DNA of 64,000 nucleotides from positions 16,711,934 to 16,775,933 of the forward strand of contig NC_045138.2 in NCBI RefSeq assembly GCF_008831285.2, given 5' to 3'. Source of the stretch: Nymphaea colorata (taxonomy: Eukaryota > Streptophyta > Magnoliopsida > Nymphaeales > Nymphaeaceae). Position 1 is the stretch's first letter, and each line of letters starts with the position of its first letter. The notes under the pieces were generated by a model that worked only from the letters and a program-made list of their open reading frames with translations, searched no databases and was not told where the DNA came from. Positions 15,557 through 28,411 of the stretch are shown here, one piece after another. The translations under genes were made by a program, and so were the position numbers.

Positions 15557-18500
15557 ATGGCGGAGGCAAGAACAGAGGGCGGCGGGGGAGACATGAGGCA
15601 GAGGAGGAGATGGAGTTGGCTTGTTGGGGCGTTCATTGCTGTGTTTCTTGCGGGTGTCGTCGCCTCCGGTAACGCTCCCAAGTTCTCTCTCTTTGGTCGC
15701 TTGAGCGAGAATTGCGGTTGCCCGGTACGCCTTTCTTGATACAGATTCTTCTTCTTCTTGTTTTTGTCGGTTTTCTTTGACGTGATTGCAATTCGTTCTG
15801 ATCCTAGCTCTGGTTTTGGAGTTTCTGTTGAATTAGACCGACTGCCCTGTTATCAGGGTCGGGCAGTCACAGAGTCGTGGGAGGGAGAGAATGGGGCTTT
15901 GTCTTTTTTACTTTGAGCCTTTCGATCATGTAATCCTTCTTGTCCTTATTACATCTGTTACCACCTTCACACCCGCAATTCCCTCTTCACAACTTGATCT
16001 GTGACTCTTCGTGATGGGGGTTAACTGGAGGACTTTGAACTGTGAAGCAAGTGTAAGTTCGGAGAGTGATGGAGTATGTGTTCCCCTGCTAGTACATGTT
16101 CCTACTTTTTCTGTTTTAAAAAAATCGTTGCTCATTTGACTAGCGGAGTTATTATTTGGGTTTCCCGTTGAGAATAATGTGAGGTTTGGAGAGGAACACA
16201 ACAATCTGGAAAAAGAAAAGGGGTTCTGGACTTGATAAACTTGTGGCTTATAGTTTCTTCTAACTCGTGGAGGAGTTATGACAAACTATCATAAGTGAAA
16301 GTTGGCTTTCGCTTTTACTTGATTTGTCTTTTTCCAAAAATTTTCACTAGTTGGGATTTGAAAACACTGTGTATTCGTATATTATTTCTTTTCATGAAAA
16401 AGAGCCAGTCTTGGAGAACAGAGTATCTTGAAAGCTGACTGAAATAAGAAGCAAAATATTATAAGAATAATATTGGGGGCATTAACAATCTTCTCCAACG
16501 GGGAATACAAAATGGTAGTAAAGATTAAGTTAAATTGGTAAAGCTTAGCATGTTTCATTTAAATCTTGATGAAGTATGAGTGATCAATGTAGATGAAGGG
16601 AAAACCAGGTAAATCCATATGTATTTGATTTAATAGAAAAGAAGAGAAATCTGACTGCCTTTGTTAAGACGAATCTAAAAGCAGAAACAAGCAAGCGAGT
16701 AGGACATTATTAAATCCTAAAAATTTTATCCAATGGTTTCCAAAACATAAGAACTTATTTAAGACGTTCCAAAAGGCTGCTGTTGGTAAACACATGGATA
16801 GATATAGATAATGCGATATAGGAGGTGAACTGCAAACTGATTTTCTTTCTTCTTCTTCTTCTTCTTTTTTTGTTGACATTGGCTTCTGAAGCTAGTTGGA
16901 ATCTTGGAGTGAATTCTATGTGGACTTAATAGAATTGATTGGTCAATTTGTATTTTCAATGGTGCAGAATGCTCGTAAATATACTGGGATGGTGGAGGAT
17001 TGTTGTTGTGATTATGAGACTGTTGACACACTTAACTCAGAAGTATTGCATCCTATCCTCCAAGAGCTTGTGAAGACACCATTCTTCCGATATTTCAAGG
17101 TTTGATAAAATTTTTTAGGTTATCTAAGTGCAAGTTTATTCATATGCATGATATTGATGAACTTTATACTGCCACTAAGTAAAAAAAAAATCTTCTGTAA
17201 GGATCTATTTCTCCATTTTTGTGTGTGTTTCTTTTTTTTTGTTATGTTTTATGTTTTTTTTTTTCTTTTTTCCCCTTCAAAAGAGGGGTTGGGGCTGGTA
17301 TTCATGTTGCTTTCCTCTCAAAAGATTTCTCTATTATGCTTCAAAAAATTGGAATATGGCAAATATCAAACTCATATAGATGAGGTCTTCCTGGCGCTTG
17401 ATGCTGCAGACAAGTTGGACATGGGCTGTTTGATTGGAGCCAGTTGTTGTGGCATTTTAGGTGATTATTAAACTGTGGACTGTTGCTTTTTCGGGATCTT
17501 AAAGCCTACGTACGTATGGTTGCTGAACATTCCATGTTGTGATCATTGAAAACTTAAAAAATACTTACTCTTATGATCTCAAGGTTGTTAATATGATCGA
17601 GATGTCTACACATGTGCACACAGGGCCATCCAATCTAAATTCATTTTAGCAATTTCACTTGTCTAGAGAATCATTATCTACTGTTATTATATTGTTATTT
17701 TTGGAGGCAACCCATGCTCATCCAAAGGTTGTTGTGCTAGAAACCTACTTCTTACGTTTGGATTTCGAATTTGCTAATTTTTAACTTTGCTGATGTGATC
17801 CATTGGCCCATGTAGTTTCCTTTTAGACTTTCAGGACTGCTATGATGGATTTCAAATGCTTAGTACTGTTTCGCTTTTTATCACACACACTTGAATAAAC
17901 CCATCCCTTAGGTTAGTGGCAAGCATCTGATCATATTCAAGAGTGTATGCAGAGTCTTGCCTCCTCATTGTGTTGTAGGACGTGTCCTTCTTGATTCAGT
18001 TATAGGCTAAGTCACATAGGTACTTCAGTAAGGTCCACGTACCCGTGTCGCCGTACCCGTACCCAAAATGAGTACTTTGACACTTGGGTACCTATAGATC
18101 CAAATTGCTTAATTTTACTTTGATTTAATTTTTACCACCTTACTTTTTATTCTATTCTTTGGATGTGAAAATTCTATTGATGTTCATATTTGACTAGGGG
18201 GCTGCTTGGTTGTCCATATGTTTAAAGTTTTTCATAGGTTTCTTAAACACACTGCTGCAAGAGCTGTTGATATATATTTTCTATGTTATTTATTTGTTTA
18301 TGTTGATGTATATTCTTTATTTTGATACATATTTTATAAGTATTTCTTATTGTTTATATATATATAGCCGTACCCCCGCACTCAAGTTTTTTGAAAATGG
18401 TTAGTACCGGTGTCTGCACCGGCACCCGTACCCGTACCCATGTGACATAGGTTATAGGGGCCATGATAGATTTTGTACAGTAGATGTGTTTTGTCTCCAA

Positions 18501-21500
18501 TATATAATTTTTCTCCAGTAATGCCAGAAAAAAAGAGTACAGAGTTTCTGAATGTGAGCTTTCATACTTGTCCTTTTGCAGTTGAGTTGATGCAGAAATA
18601 TTTTCGTTCCCATATTGCATTTTCTTTGTGGGTACAACCATATGTACTTTTTACAGTTTTCCAGTGTCAGATGTCATCCTGCATCTTTCATGCAAAACTA
18701 TTATGCTGGTTAATGATTGATGTCCAAAAAGTTTGTAATCATGTTTTTAGAACATAAGTTGTATAATCCAACTATTTTGTGAATTCCTTTAGTTATGTGC
18801 TATGTTATGTCATATCAAATAGCTTAAAGATGAAATGATTTGTTGGAACACTAGAAAAATAATTTGTTTAATGTATGGGCACACTAAACAATTATTCATG
18901 CACTGTTTTCTGATGCAATATTTGTCACCTTTTTTCAAATATATGTTCCTCTTGGGCTCATGAGAATGTAGTGATAAAAATTTTATTAGCAGATTAGAAG
19001 AACTGATCCCCATAGAAGGTGATAAATAGGGCTGAATACAAGCCATGACAGGGGCACTCAAATAGGCTCGCCCCTTAAATGACTTGGCTTGAGCTAAGTT
19101 CGAAGTTAAGTAGGGGCGAGATTGGCAAGTTGGCTCAACTGAGCTGAACAAGCCCCAGGATCACCTTGGTTCAGCTTTGGATAAGCCTGAGTTGAGATGA
19201 TTTACAAGAATTTTTTTTTTTGTTTCTGAGAACGATGTGCAGCGGGGCTGCATTGACAGGGTATTTTGAACTTGAAACTTCTTCAACAAAGGAGAGAAAA
19301 GCGACTGCTGCACAACAGCTTTGCCTTTCAAAATGTGTGCACAAAAATATGTATATATTAAAATTAACAAGCTTAGTTGAACTTATGCGAGTTTGCAAAG
19401 TACAGCTCAACGTTGGCTTGTTTTATTGAAGCTTAAAGTATTTGCTCAAACTCAACTCAACTTCAGCTGAGCTTAAATTGGTGGATCCTGAGCCCAGTTC
19501 GGGTTTACTCGATGCCTTGCCCACCCCTAGTGATAAATGATCCCCAAGGGTGCAACAGAAAGCAAGTACAAGTACTCAGGATATTCCTTGGTACATCATT
19601 ATTTGTTAGTGTTACTAGTTATTTATTGTTCTTTTGCTTTTGATAACCCCTCTCTTTTGCTGTGTGAACTTTTTGGACAATTCGAAGTCTTTTAAGCTTA
19701 GCCTTCTAATGCATTTTCTCCCCTGATTGTAATAGGTGAAGCTGTGGTGTGATTGTCCTTACTGGCCAGATGATGGGATGTGCCGCCTTCGTGATTGCAG
19801 TGTTTGTGAATGCCCAGATAACGAGTTTCCTGAAACATTTAAAGGGTCATTCCAAAGACTTTCTAGAGAAGATCTCATTTGTCAAGAGGGAAGACCTCAA
19901 GCAGCTGTTGACCGAACCCTTGATACCAAAGCATTTAGAGGATGGAAAGAAATTGACAATCCTTGGACATATGATGATGAAACTGATAATGGTATTGTTG
20001 GTTGCTGTAGATTTGCTTTGAATGGTATGCTAGACAAAAATTTTTCACATGCTACACTTTCTGCAGCTGAAATGACTTATGTTAATCTACAACTAAATCC
20101 TGAACGTTACACTGGCTATTCTGGACCATCTGCAAGAAGGATATGGGATGCTGTGTATAATGATAATATTAAAGGTAACAAAATGATCTTCATTTGCCAT
20201 GAGAAGCTTCTTTTCTATTGATTTCATGAGTTGTCACTTGGTATTGTTGGATCTTAGTTGTTGAGTGCCTAGTATCTGAAGTATGATTGGACTTCTTGCA
20301 TGCAGGCATTGTCTCACTCATTTTATTGTTTTGTATCTTTGTATTAGTGTTTTTTCCTTATTTATGTTTTTAATATTGAATTGCTTTTGTTTACCCTAGA
20401 AATATGGTGCTTTCAATAAATAAATACTGTCTAAAATATTTTTACTCTAATTTGTTTGATTTCAAGCATATGCTTTGTGAGATATGTTGCCCTTCCCCAT
20501 CCAATGCCTACTTTAGTGCCAAATGTGTGCTTCAAATGATGATAAACAGAGGCTGCACTCAAGTTTCATCATCATCATGCTAACTTAAACAGACAGAAAA
20601 ATTAAAGTGCAAAAGAAAATTATGTATAACCAACATCTACAAGCTTCTTCTTTGAAATTTTGACTGAAAGGAATTATGTATCACTGCAACGAAACAAAGA
20701 ATCATATTTATTTCACTTCTATTTTCTTGTAAATTGCAACTTATATTCTCACAAAGCGAGGAACCAGGGTGTGTTGCAGACTCAAGCCTTTAACAAGAGG
20801 CTGGATTTTGTCAAGTAGCACATCACTCTCCCTCTCTCTGGCATTATGAATCAGTTCTGTATAAAAAAATTTCCATAGAAGAACTAGTGATTATGAAAGG
20901 AAAGAAAGAAACAACACACCTGCAGGTTTTGTTTGTCTACTGACTGATTTTGTTTTTTGCTCACTTACAAAGCATGCAAAAGGCAGACGATTGGAAGAAA
21001 ACTCATATTCCATTCATAATGATAAGTTCCCGCAGAAGGCAGAGACAGGAACAGTGAGAATGAGAGAAGAAATCCCAAGATACTCACCATCATCATCGCC
21101 ATTTTGTATCTCCCCTTTTGAATGCTTAACTTCCAGTAAGGCAGGGCCTCTATATCGAGAGCTCCATCTCTGCTGGTCGCACATCTTACATACTGTAAAC
21201 ACTTATTACGTTGCAGTAACACTTTCCCCTTCAATAAGGCCACCCATGAAAAGTCTTATCTGCTTGGACACCAGAAAAGAAGGTCGAAACTTACAATTGG
21301 AGTGTGTCCCCCACATGTTGCATGTGCCAAATCCTTTTGTGAGTTATTTTGCATATGCACCTGGTTGCAACTCATAAGTTTGCCTTGGATCAACCAACAC
21401 AATCCTTTTGGCTCAGGTTTGATGTGTTAGGCCAGTCATGTTTCTTCTTTCTGAATTGTGGAACAACAAACTAAAGATGAGGTTAGAAAAAGATGCCAAA

Positions 21501-24500
21501 CGAATGTTGAAGTCAAAGTAAAGAATACGCTGGGACTTGCATTGATGGCTATAGTTGCTCTATTTCATAGCTAGAGAAAAGGAAATAAATAGCTACAGAT
21601 GAGAGAACTCCTTGAAAATAGGACAGGAAAGAGGGAGGGGGAGACTGAGAAAGCTTGTCTTACATTCTTTTTCCTTCAAAGATTACTAATGGAATGTTGT
21701 GCTTAAATGCAAGAAAAAATCACACCTTTTTCTTAATTTTTACTGTTTTGCGAGTCTCAATGGCCAACAGGTGCCTGAGGAAATGCCAGTTGTGTCTCAT
21801 ATGGGATCACAGTCTATGTGTTCTCGAGGAGTAATTTCATGTAACAACCCTGAAATGTTGTGGGATCATCTTCATTTGTGTCTCTAATGGATCGATGTAA
21901 GAAAAGTAGTTTTCAAACTTCAAAGCATAGTGGATTGTAGCAGAAGATATCTTTATCCAAGCAAATATGATAGTGGAAATTCATGTTTATATGGAGAAAA
22001 ATAATACATAAAGGCACCTGCAAAGTCAGAGGGTCAAAGAGTGCAATATAATGATTAGATTCCCCTAGTATTATGAGAACCTTCATTCTTACTGCTGAAG
22101 TGAATCAGGTAATATTAAATACCTAAGTGTAGCACGTTCAGGCACTTGTCATCTTTTTGCTCCTCTTCCTTGCAACAGAAGTGTTTCTTGTCGTTTGCTA
22201 CTTTTCATTCTTTTGGCATGTACATCATGACAACAATAGTCATTTGTGAAAGAGAGAGGCTTCTGCGCTCAAACAGACGGTGCTTTTTGTACAGAAGATT
22301 GCTATTAATGTAAGCTCGCTGAGTTTTACATGCCTGGAGAAATTTTTTTAGAGTAGACAATCTTTATTTTCTTTTAAAAATTTTGCTAAGTGTTTTCAGA
22401 GAAATTGAAAAACCCATGGCTGAAATTCTAAACCTTCCAATTGGATACTCTTTTTGGGCATGTATTAGGAACATCTTAGATCGACTTCCTCCCTGATTAG
22501 GGACTAGTACTGATTTCTTCTTCTTTACTTATCCTCTTTTTTAACTTCCCTCTCTAGACTTGCCATCTGATTCTTTTCAAGAGCGGAAGGTTCTATACAA
22601 GTTGGTGTCTGGGTTACATTCTTCCATTTCAGTTCATATTGCTGCTGAGTATCTCCTTGATGAAGCTACCAATCTGGTACTGTTCCTACTTTCCTCGTAG
22701 CATGTTTCTAATACATTAATACTGGTGTTTGTTAGTGCAAAATTCATGTACGTGTGATATTTTCTATATTACTTTTTATTGCATGCAGTGGGGACAAAAC
22801 CTTGAATTACTATATGACCGCGTGCTGAGATACCCAGAGCGTGTCAGGAATTTGTATTTCACTTTTCTGTTCGTCCTTCGGGCAGTAACGAAGGTAATGT
22901 TTTATTTGGTATACTTTTACTGGGGGTATGTGCTCTTGGTTTTTCATAACATCCTTTCACATTTTTTCACATGTTTCATGAATGTTTTGTTTATTCATCA
23001 GAAAAGCTTGTGAAAGTATTTTAAAATTTGATGGAGATAAATTTTCTTCTTTAAGTGCTTATTTTGGCCAACTTTGAGGAGTAAGGCAAAGATGAGTTAT
23101 AAATAAAGTATTGATGCCTATTTGGTTCAGGAAGAAAAAGTGATCATTCGATCACCTCTCTATTTGTAAATGTGCTGTGAAAGGTTATAAAAATGTGGGC
23201 AATAATGTTCTTATTATGGAAGATCCCTTATGCACCCTAAAAAGACTTAGTTCGTCACGCTAGCTCAAACCATACATGGACAGCAGTGACCTTTCCATAG
23301 ATTGTTTAGAATCTAATAAGGCCTACTGGTTTCATCTTTAACATAATTAGCATGATAGACAATGTGTTGTACGAGTCAGGTTTGTGTCCACGTTGGTCAA
23401 GCATATCCACATCATGAATGGTATTAAGAATGGTCATTGGTTAGCTATTCTGGTTGTAATAAATCAGAAGATTTTATAATAACAATTTGTGGCGACATCT
23501 TTGGCAATGTGATTCTTTCCTTATTTTGTGTAGTTTTAGTCCGGAGAAGTGTGGTGAAATTTACTATCTATTGTCATTAAGAATGTTTAGAACATCTTGG
23601 TACTAAGGCCTTCCCTTCCTATTACATAACCACAAGCAGTTCCGAGGACTTCATTTTTTTCTTTCTCAGCGCCATCTTATGGTCAAAATGTGTTATGTCT
23701 GCATGTGAAGGATATACTTAAATTATTATGCTCTCTTCTGTTGGTTAGGTCACTTACTATCAATGTGTGCTTGATGAAAATGACTGTAGCTTTTCGATGG
23801 CATTGTTTGTGAAGTCAATCTCCTTTGTGTGCTCCAGGCAGCTGATTATCTTGAGCAGGCTGAATATGACACTGGCAACGCTGCTGACGACCTCAAGACA
23901 CAGTCCCTTGTAAAGCAGCTGGTCTTCAACCCTAAGCTACAAGCTGCATGCCCACTACCTTTCGATGAAGGAAAGTTATGGAAGGGCCAGAACGGACCCA
24001 ACTTAAAGCATGAGATTCAAAAACAGTTTAGGAATATAAGGTTTTGCTTGAGACCTCTAGATTATTGAAGGCATATTATTTTCATTATGGTTTTTTTCAC
24101 CGCCTTCGTCCTTACAATGTGACTTTTTAACAGCTCAATTATGGATTGTGTTGGGTGTGAGAAATGTCGGCTCTGGGGAAAACTTCAAATTCTTGGGCTT
24201 GGTACAGCATTGAAGATCCTTTTCTCTGTTGATGGTGATGACCGCGTAGATCAGCCTGTAAGAGAATTGATGTACCATCATTGGGTTCAAGCTTTCGATG
24301 AATTCTCATATGTTTATAAATATGTCTGCCAGCTTCCTAATTGTTTTTATTTCTACCATGAACTAATTAACTGATCATGTTACATGCCACAGCTTCAGCT
24401 ACAGCGAAATGAAGTAATTGCTTTGCTGAACCTTCTCAATAGATTGTCAGAATCTGTTCAATGGGTAAAAGAGATGGGGCCTGCTGCTGAAAAAATCGTG

Positions 24501-24545
24501 GAGGGACATCGATCCTCAGCTAGTGTTGGTACGAGCAGTTTGTAG
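15557..24545 (+). CDS. ERO1: ER oxidoreductin 1 (nine exons)
   Basis: FAD-dependent oxidase of the ER lumen that re-oxidises protein disulfide isomerase with O2. Coding exons: 15557-15724, 16968-17099, 19736-19991, 20067-20174, 22558-22676, 22789-22893, 23838-24040, 24134-24257 and 24393-24545; GT-AG junctions and phases agree throughout, giving 455 residues, normal for plant ERO1. Residues about 19-37 form a hydrophobic signal or anchor after an Arg-rich stretch. The shuttle CX4C is Cys116-RLRD-Cys121; the active-site CXXCXXC is CVGCEKC at 369-375. Other conserved blocks are [34 protein letters not shown] and [18 protein letters not shown]. The start is the first ATG in frame, two codons into the open frame. 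Introns hold two TIR elements and an antisense spliced ORF. Intron 3 is only 75 nt, a multiple of three and free of stops. Confidence 0.95.
18007..18450. mobile_element. CTAWGTCAC-family TIR element, copy A (ERO1 intron 2)
   Basis: A 444-bp element starts CTAAGTCACATAGGTAC and ends GTACCCATGTGACATAG; the ends are inverted copies with 15 of 17 matches. Exact 8-bp flanking repeats GTTATAGG lie at 17999-18006 and 18451-18458. Arrays of CCGTACCC-like hexamers lie just inside both ends. There is no transposase ORF. The 8-bp duplication points to the hAT superfamily, though the terminal bases are not the usual hAT start. Confidence 0.8.
19027..19529. mobile_element. TAGGG-type TIR element in ERO1 intron 2
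   Basis: A 503-bp element begins TAGGGCTG and ends CCACCCCTA, which are imperfect inverted ends. It is flanked by exact 8-bp repeats GTGATAAA at 19019-19026 and 19530-19537. It lies about 200 bp before ERO1 exon 3. The interior is rich in CTTGGCTTGAGCT-like motifs and has no transposase frame. It is a hAT-like MITE by end sequence and duplication length. Confidence 0.75.
20741..21316 (-). CDS. Possible three-exon antisense gene inside ERO1 intron 4
   Basis: On the minus strand, exons 21316-21295, 21192-21088 and 20856-20741 join in consistent phases to an 80-residue product ending in a TAA. The donors are AATT/GTAAGT and GATG/GTGAGT, and the acceptors GTTTACAG and TTATACAG, all good matches to plant consensus. 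The product has a CKMC motif, a basic stretch [19 protein letters not shown], an acidic DDDE and a C-terminal amphipathic part ([12 protein letters not shown]). I do not recognise the family. The first exon is only 22 nt, so the true 5' end may lie further upstream. It could be a gene fragment carried into the intron, or a chance arrangement. Confidence 0.3.
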
Positions 24546-25067
24546 CCATTTTTGTGGTACTGGTATGATTTCTCACCCTCTGCTTTCTCTAGTCTCAGCT
24601 AGTGTCGTTATTATTAAATGTGGTTTCTTTTCTTGGGATTAGCAGCATGCTGGAGTTGTTTGTTATTCAAACCGCTGTTGAGTCAATTGCATCTATGGAT
24701 CATGAGAGCCTAAATTTATTAGTTCCCAGAGTTGGCAAATGCTGAACCTCAATTTTATCAAATTAGTGGAAGAATATGTGAACATTGAGATGGAGGACGT
24801 TCTAGAGTTTTTTCTTTTGTATCCGAAGGCACAGGGCATTTATGTCAGATTATGTGCAGAAAAATGAGAAAGTTGCCTTCTTGGCGTTGTATATTCTTAT
24901 TAATTGGAATACAATAATGTAACAAATTGTATTTCTTTTCTTCTCCTTGGAGAAACTACTTTTGCTTTTTGGCAGATAAAAAGAGTTTAGTCTTCGCACC
25001 TCTAGTTATATGACGCGACTTAAGTGCACAACGTGCACGCTTGCCAATCTCGATATATATCCACTAG

Positions 25068-25143
<76 letters not shown>

Positions 25144-28100
25144 CAGTGGATTTTTAATACGTCGACCATTGGAATGAATCTTTCATTTCCTATTATGAAA
25201 AATTTTGGATTTCTAATAATTGACGATTGGGATCTTAGCGTTTGGAAGACAAGCCTGTAATGGATGCTAGGCCAAGACTGTCCAGCCACCAGCCCTGCGA
25301 CCGCTACAAAGTTGAAGGGGGTTTTCATCCTCTGAATAAAAGTTTCAGGTTCCAAATACCGACACCTCGTGTCATTACTTGGAACTGTTGTTCCAAGCAT
25401 TTTATTTCACGTTTTGGATTTGCATGGAGCTACAATTCCATCTATTAACAAAACCCATTGATTGTAAAAGGGAAGAAAACATTGTACGAGCTTTTAAAAA
25501 AAAGTAACGGGCAGCAAAAAGTGCTCGACATTAAGGTCGTGTTTGGATGAATCATTTTAAAAAATGGTTTTTGCGAAAATCTGGTTTTTTAAAAATCATT
25601 TTTTAATGAGTTTTGAAACTTGGTTTTGGTTTTAGTGTTTGGGTAACATGACAAAAATCACAACGATATCCTACTGAAAATACAATAAAAAGTCACAGTA
25701 TTTTCAAACTGAGCAAGATTTTGAGAATGACATCATAGCTTCACAATGAGTGTGCTGTAAATAATTCACCACAAAGAAACATACGGGTCACTAAAACAAT
25801 GCGAACATATGTGAGTAAGGAATTCAGTTTCCTTTTTTTTTTGTCAGTTATATCTCCTATTCTCCTTGGACTTGCTTGATAAGGTACATCCAAACTCCAA
25901 AGAAAAGTTCAGCACTACCTTTACTCTGGGACAGGCTGCTAATTATTTTGTATGTCATTGCCATTTCAAACCAAAAACACATGAAAAGGGCTGCTTTCGG
26001 CTAAATTTATAGAAAATCATAGCTGCAAGGCTTATTTATGGCCAATGGTGAAGTATGGGTCCATCAACGCAACAGAGTAGCACCGGCATTTGAAGGAGAC
26101 AAAGCTCAAAGTAAGAAAAGAAGGGAAACAAAGTAGATTCTTCTCTTTAAAAAATTTCTTGGAATGAGGATGCCCCATTGATGGATCTGATTTTTTTTTT
26201 TCTTCTTTTTTTCATTATTGGAGTGGATTTCCAAAACTCATTGGGCATATGGATGTTGATCAGACAAGAACATGCTCAGTTTTTTTTTTATATATATTTG
26301 ATTTTTTTGTTTATATGTTTTTCAAAATTCTAGACATATAAATATGTCACCGCGGTAGGCCTGGAGTAGGCCGTTCAGGCTTGTTTTGTCTTTCTTTTAC
26401 TTCAACACAATTAAACTTAGTTTAAGTATATTAAAGTTTATCAAAAACAAGAAAGTTTCAAGATTCATTTGGATCCATATTGCTCTGGTGACCGTCCAAT
26501 ACTATGCCTGTCAGTTAATATATAAAACGATATTAGTAATAATAAAAAATGCACTAAAGGTCAATAAAGATCCCAAATACAAAGACCTGATCTACGACTC
26601 TCATTCCTTCTGAGGTTTTCGCTATCATAATGATAAAATAGTATTTTTAAGCATATTTTAGCACTTGGCATTTACTAAAAACTGGAAAAATTATTTCATA
26701 AACTTAAGCGTGCATTCGTAATTTCTCAAATTTATAAACAGAGGACTGATTTGTCAATAGGAATACCGTAGGCCTATATTTGCCATTTTCCTTCAAGTCC
26801 AGCGCCGGTTTGGAAAAACAACACTCAAGAAACCCCCCGCCCGCTGCCCTTCTGTAGTAGATGAGCCGGCGACCATGTCGTCGTCTGCCTCGGAGACGAA
26901 AAGATAATTTTTGTTTTTGGTGCGTTTTCGGTCGCGTGACGTTCAGAGAGCTACCTGACCTAGTCGGGCCTGGAGAAGTCAACTTTTCGAGTGTTCTTCA
27001 AGAGGTTGATCTTCCCCTCCACTTCTCCTTCCCCCCATTTTTTTTATGAAGTGTTGATTCCTAAAAATTTAGTCGAGTACTCGATCCTTTCTGCATTTGG
27101 GTGCGTGAGAGCTTGTTAGTTGGGAGAATTTTCTCTGTCTTATTTTTCTTTTGCCATCATATATGGTTGAATTTCTTGTAGTGGGAGTGTTGTGTAGTGG
27201 ACAGTAGATCGCTTCTGAACGCTGCGACTGAAGTTGCATAGCTGCATTAATCGACTTCATTGTCTAACAAAAGCAGGGTCTTGAAAAGAAATGGTGGGAA
27301 TTTAAAATAAACCAAAAAGAATATCATCTTCCAATGTCAACTGCCTTTAACTCATGTGTTTATAGATGAAAAATCATTTTCATGCTGTGTGGCAGGTACG
27401 TTAAGATTGTTTTGACGACTTTCTTGTCATGATATTGAACAAAATTAGAAACCCTCTTCTAGTTATCTAGTTTTCCTTTCGTCTTTCAATATTTCTATGA
27501 TACTTTTAGCACAGTACGTGGAATCTTCAAAATGCATGAGATCTTCTGGCAAACAAGTTTACAAAAGAATGCGTATAATCGAGCCCTTGAGGGCTTCGTC
27601 TTTGTTTCTCTTCTAGAATATAAGCCCTCAGTTTTTGTTCACGCTTGGTTGTTAGAACGATCCTTGGCAGTTCCATTTATAATGCGTTGTAGGAAATCAT
27701 CCAATATCCATCTCCAGATTGAGAAAGTCACTCAATCAAGGGGTTGGTTTTATGGTTTTAAAAGTATGTGCACGCTTCTGCTAATCTGTGAACGAGGAAA
27801 AAAGAAATATACCTCAAGGAGGCTGTACAAGGAGACTGTAGGAACTTCTTTGATGGATCTCCTTGATAGATAGCTTGCTTATATTCTTCTGAAGACTCCT
27901 CCATCTTTCCCCTTTGTACAGGTCGTGGGGCTCCTTGAGACACCTCTGCAGGCTGGGTCATGGTCCTAGTGAATTCCTTTTGGTTTTGCAAATGCAAACA
28001 CCTGATTGCCCTGGAGACTTAGAAACCATTCTCTGTTTATCTATGATCAAACTCTGAACATTTCTGAGCTGTCTAATGGGCACATGTAGCACCAAAGGAG

Positions 28101-28411
28101 TTCATGGCAGGGGATCCCATCATCGACATGCTGTGGAACTGGGCATTTTGGCTTGAACTGTGCACTTAATTAGCTATTGCCATGTGCTTCTCATCTATAT
28201 ACCTTAATCTCTGTGAAGCATTTTATGGAGCATTCACATAAGCTGGGTTTTGTTGACTCTTGCATTTTTGAATCGTCACAAAATCTGATCCATGATATGT
28301 TGTTCTACTTATTTTGAATTGGCATCATCACATCAAGCTTTCTTCTCCACATCCTGCAGCCCATGTTGATATTTGTAACTTGTGCATTAACAGAAGTTGG
28401 ATAGGCTTGCT
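24546..28411. other. ERO1 3' flank and PSMG4 5' region
   Basis: Besides the palindromic AT tract at 25061-25149, I see no coding gene. A GC-richer patch at about 26790-27020 may be the start of the PSMG4 transcription unit; the acceptor-like CAG at 28391-28393, just before the ATG-bearing exon, suggests an upstream non-coding exon. Open frames at 26861-27049 and 27532-27873 show no recognisable domain. Confidence 0.4.
25061..25149. repeat. Near-perfect palindrome centred on (AT)n
   Basis: The sequence begins CCACTAGCTG and ends CAGCAGTGG, with about 70 bases of pure AT repeat between. The flanks are inverted copies apart from one missing base, so the whole 89 bp can fold into one hairpin or cruciform. 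Confidence 0.85.
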
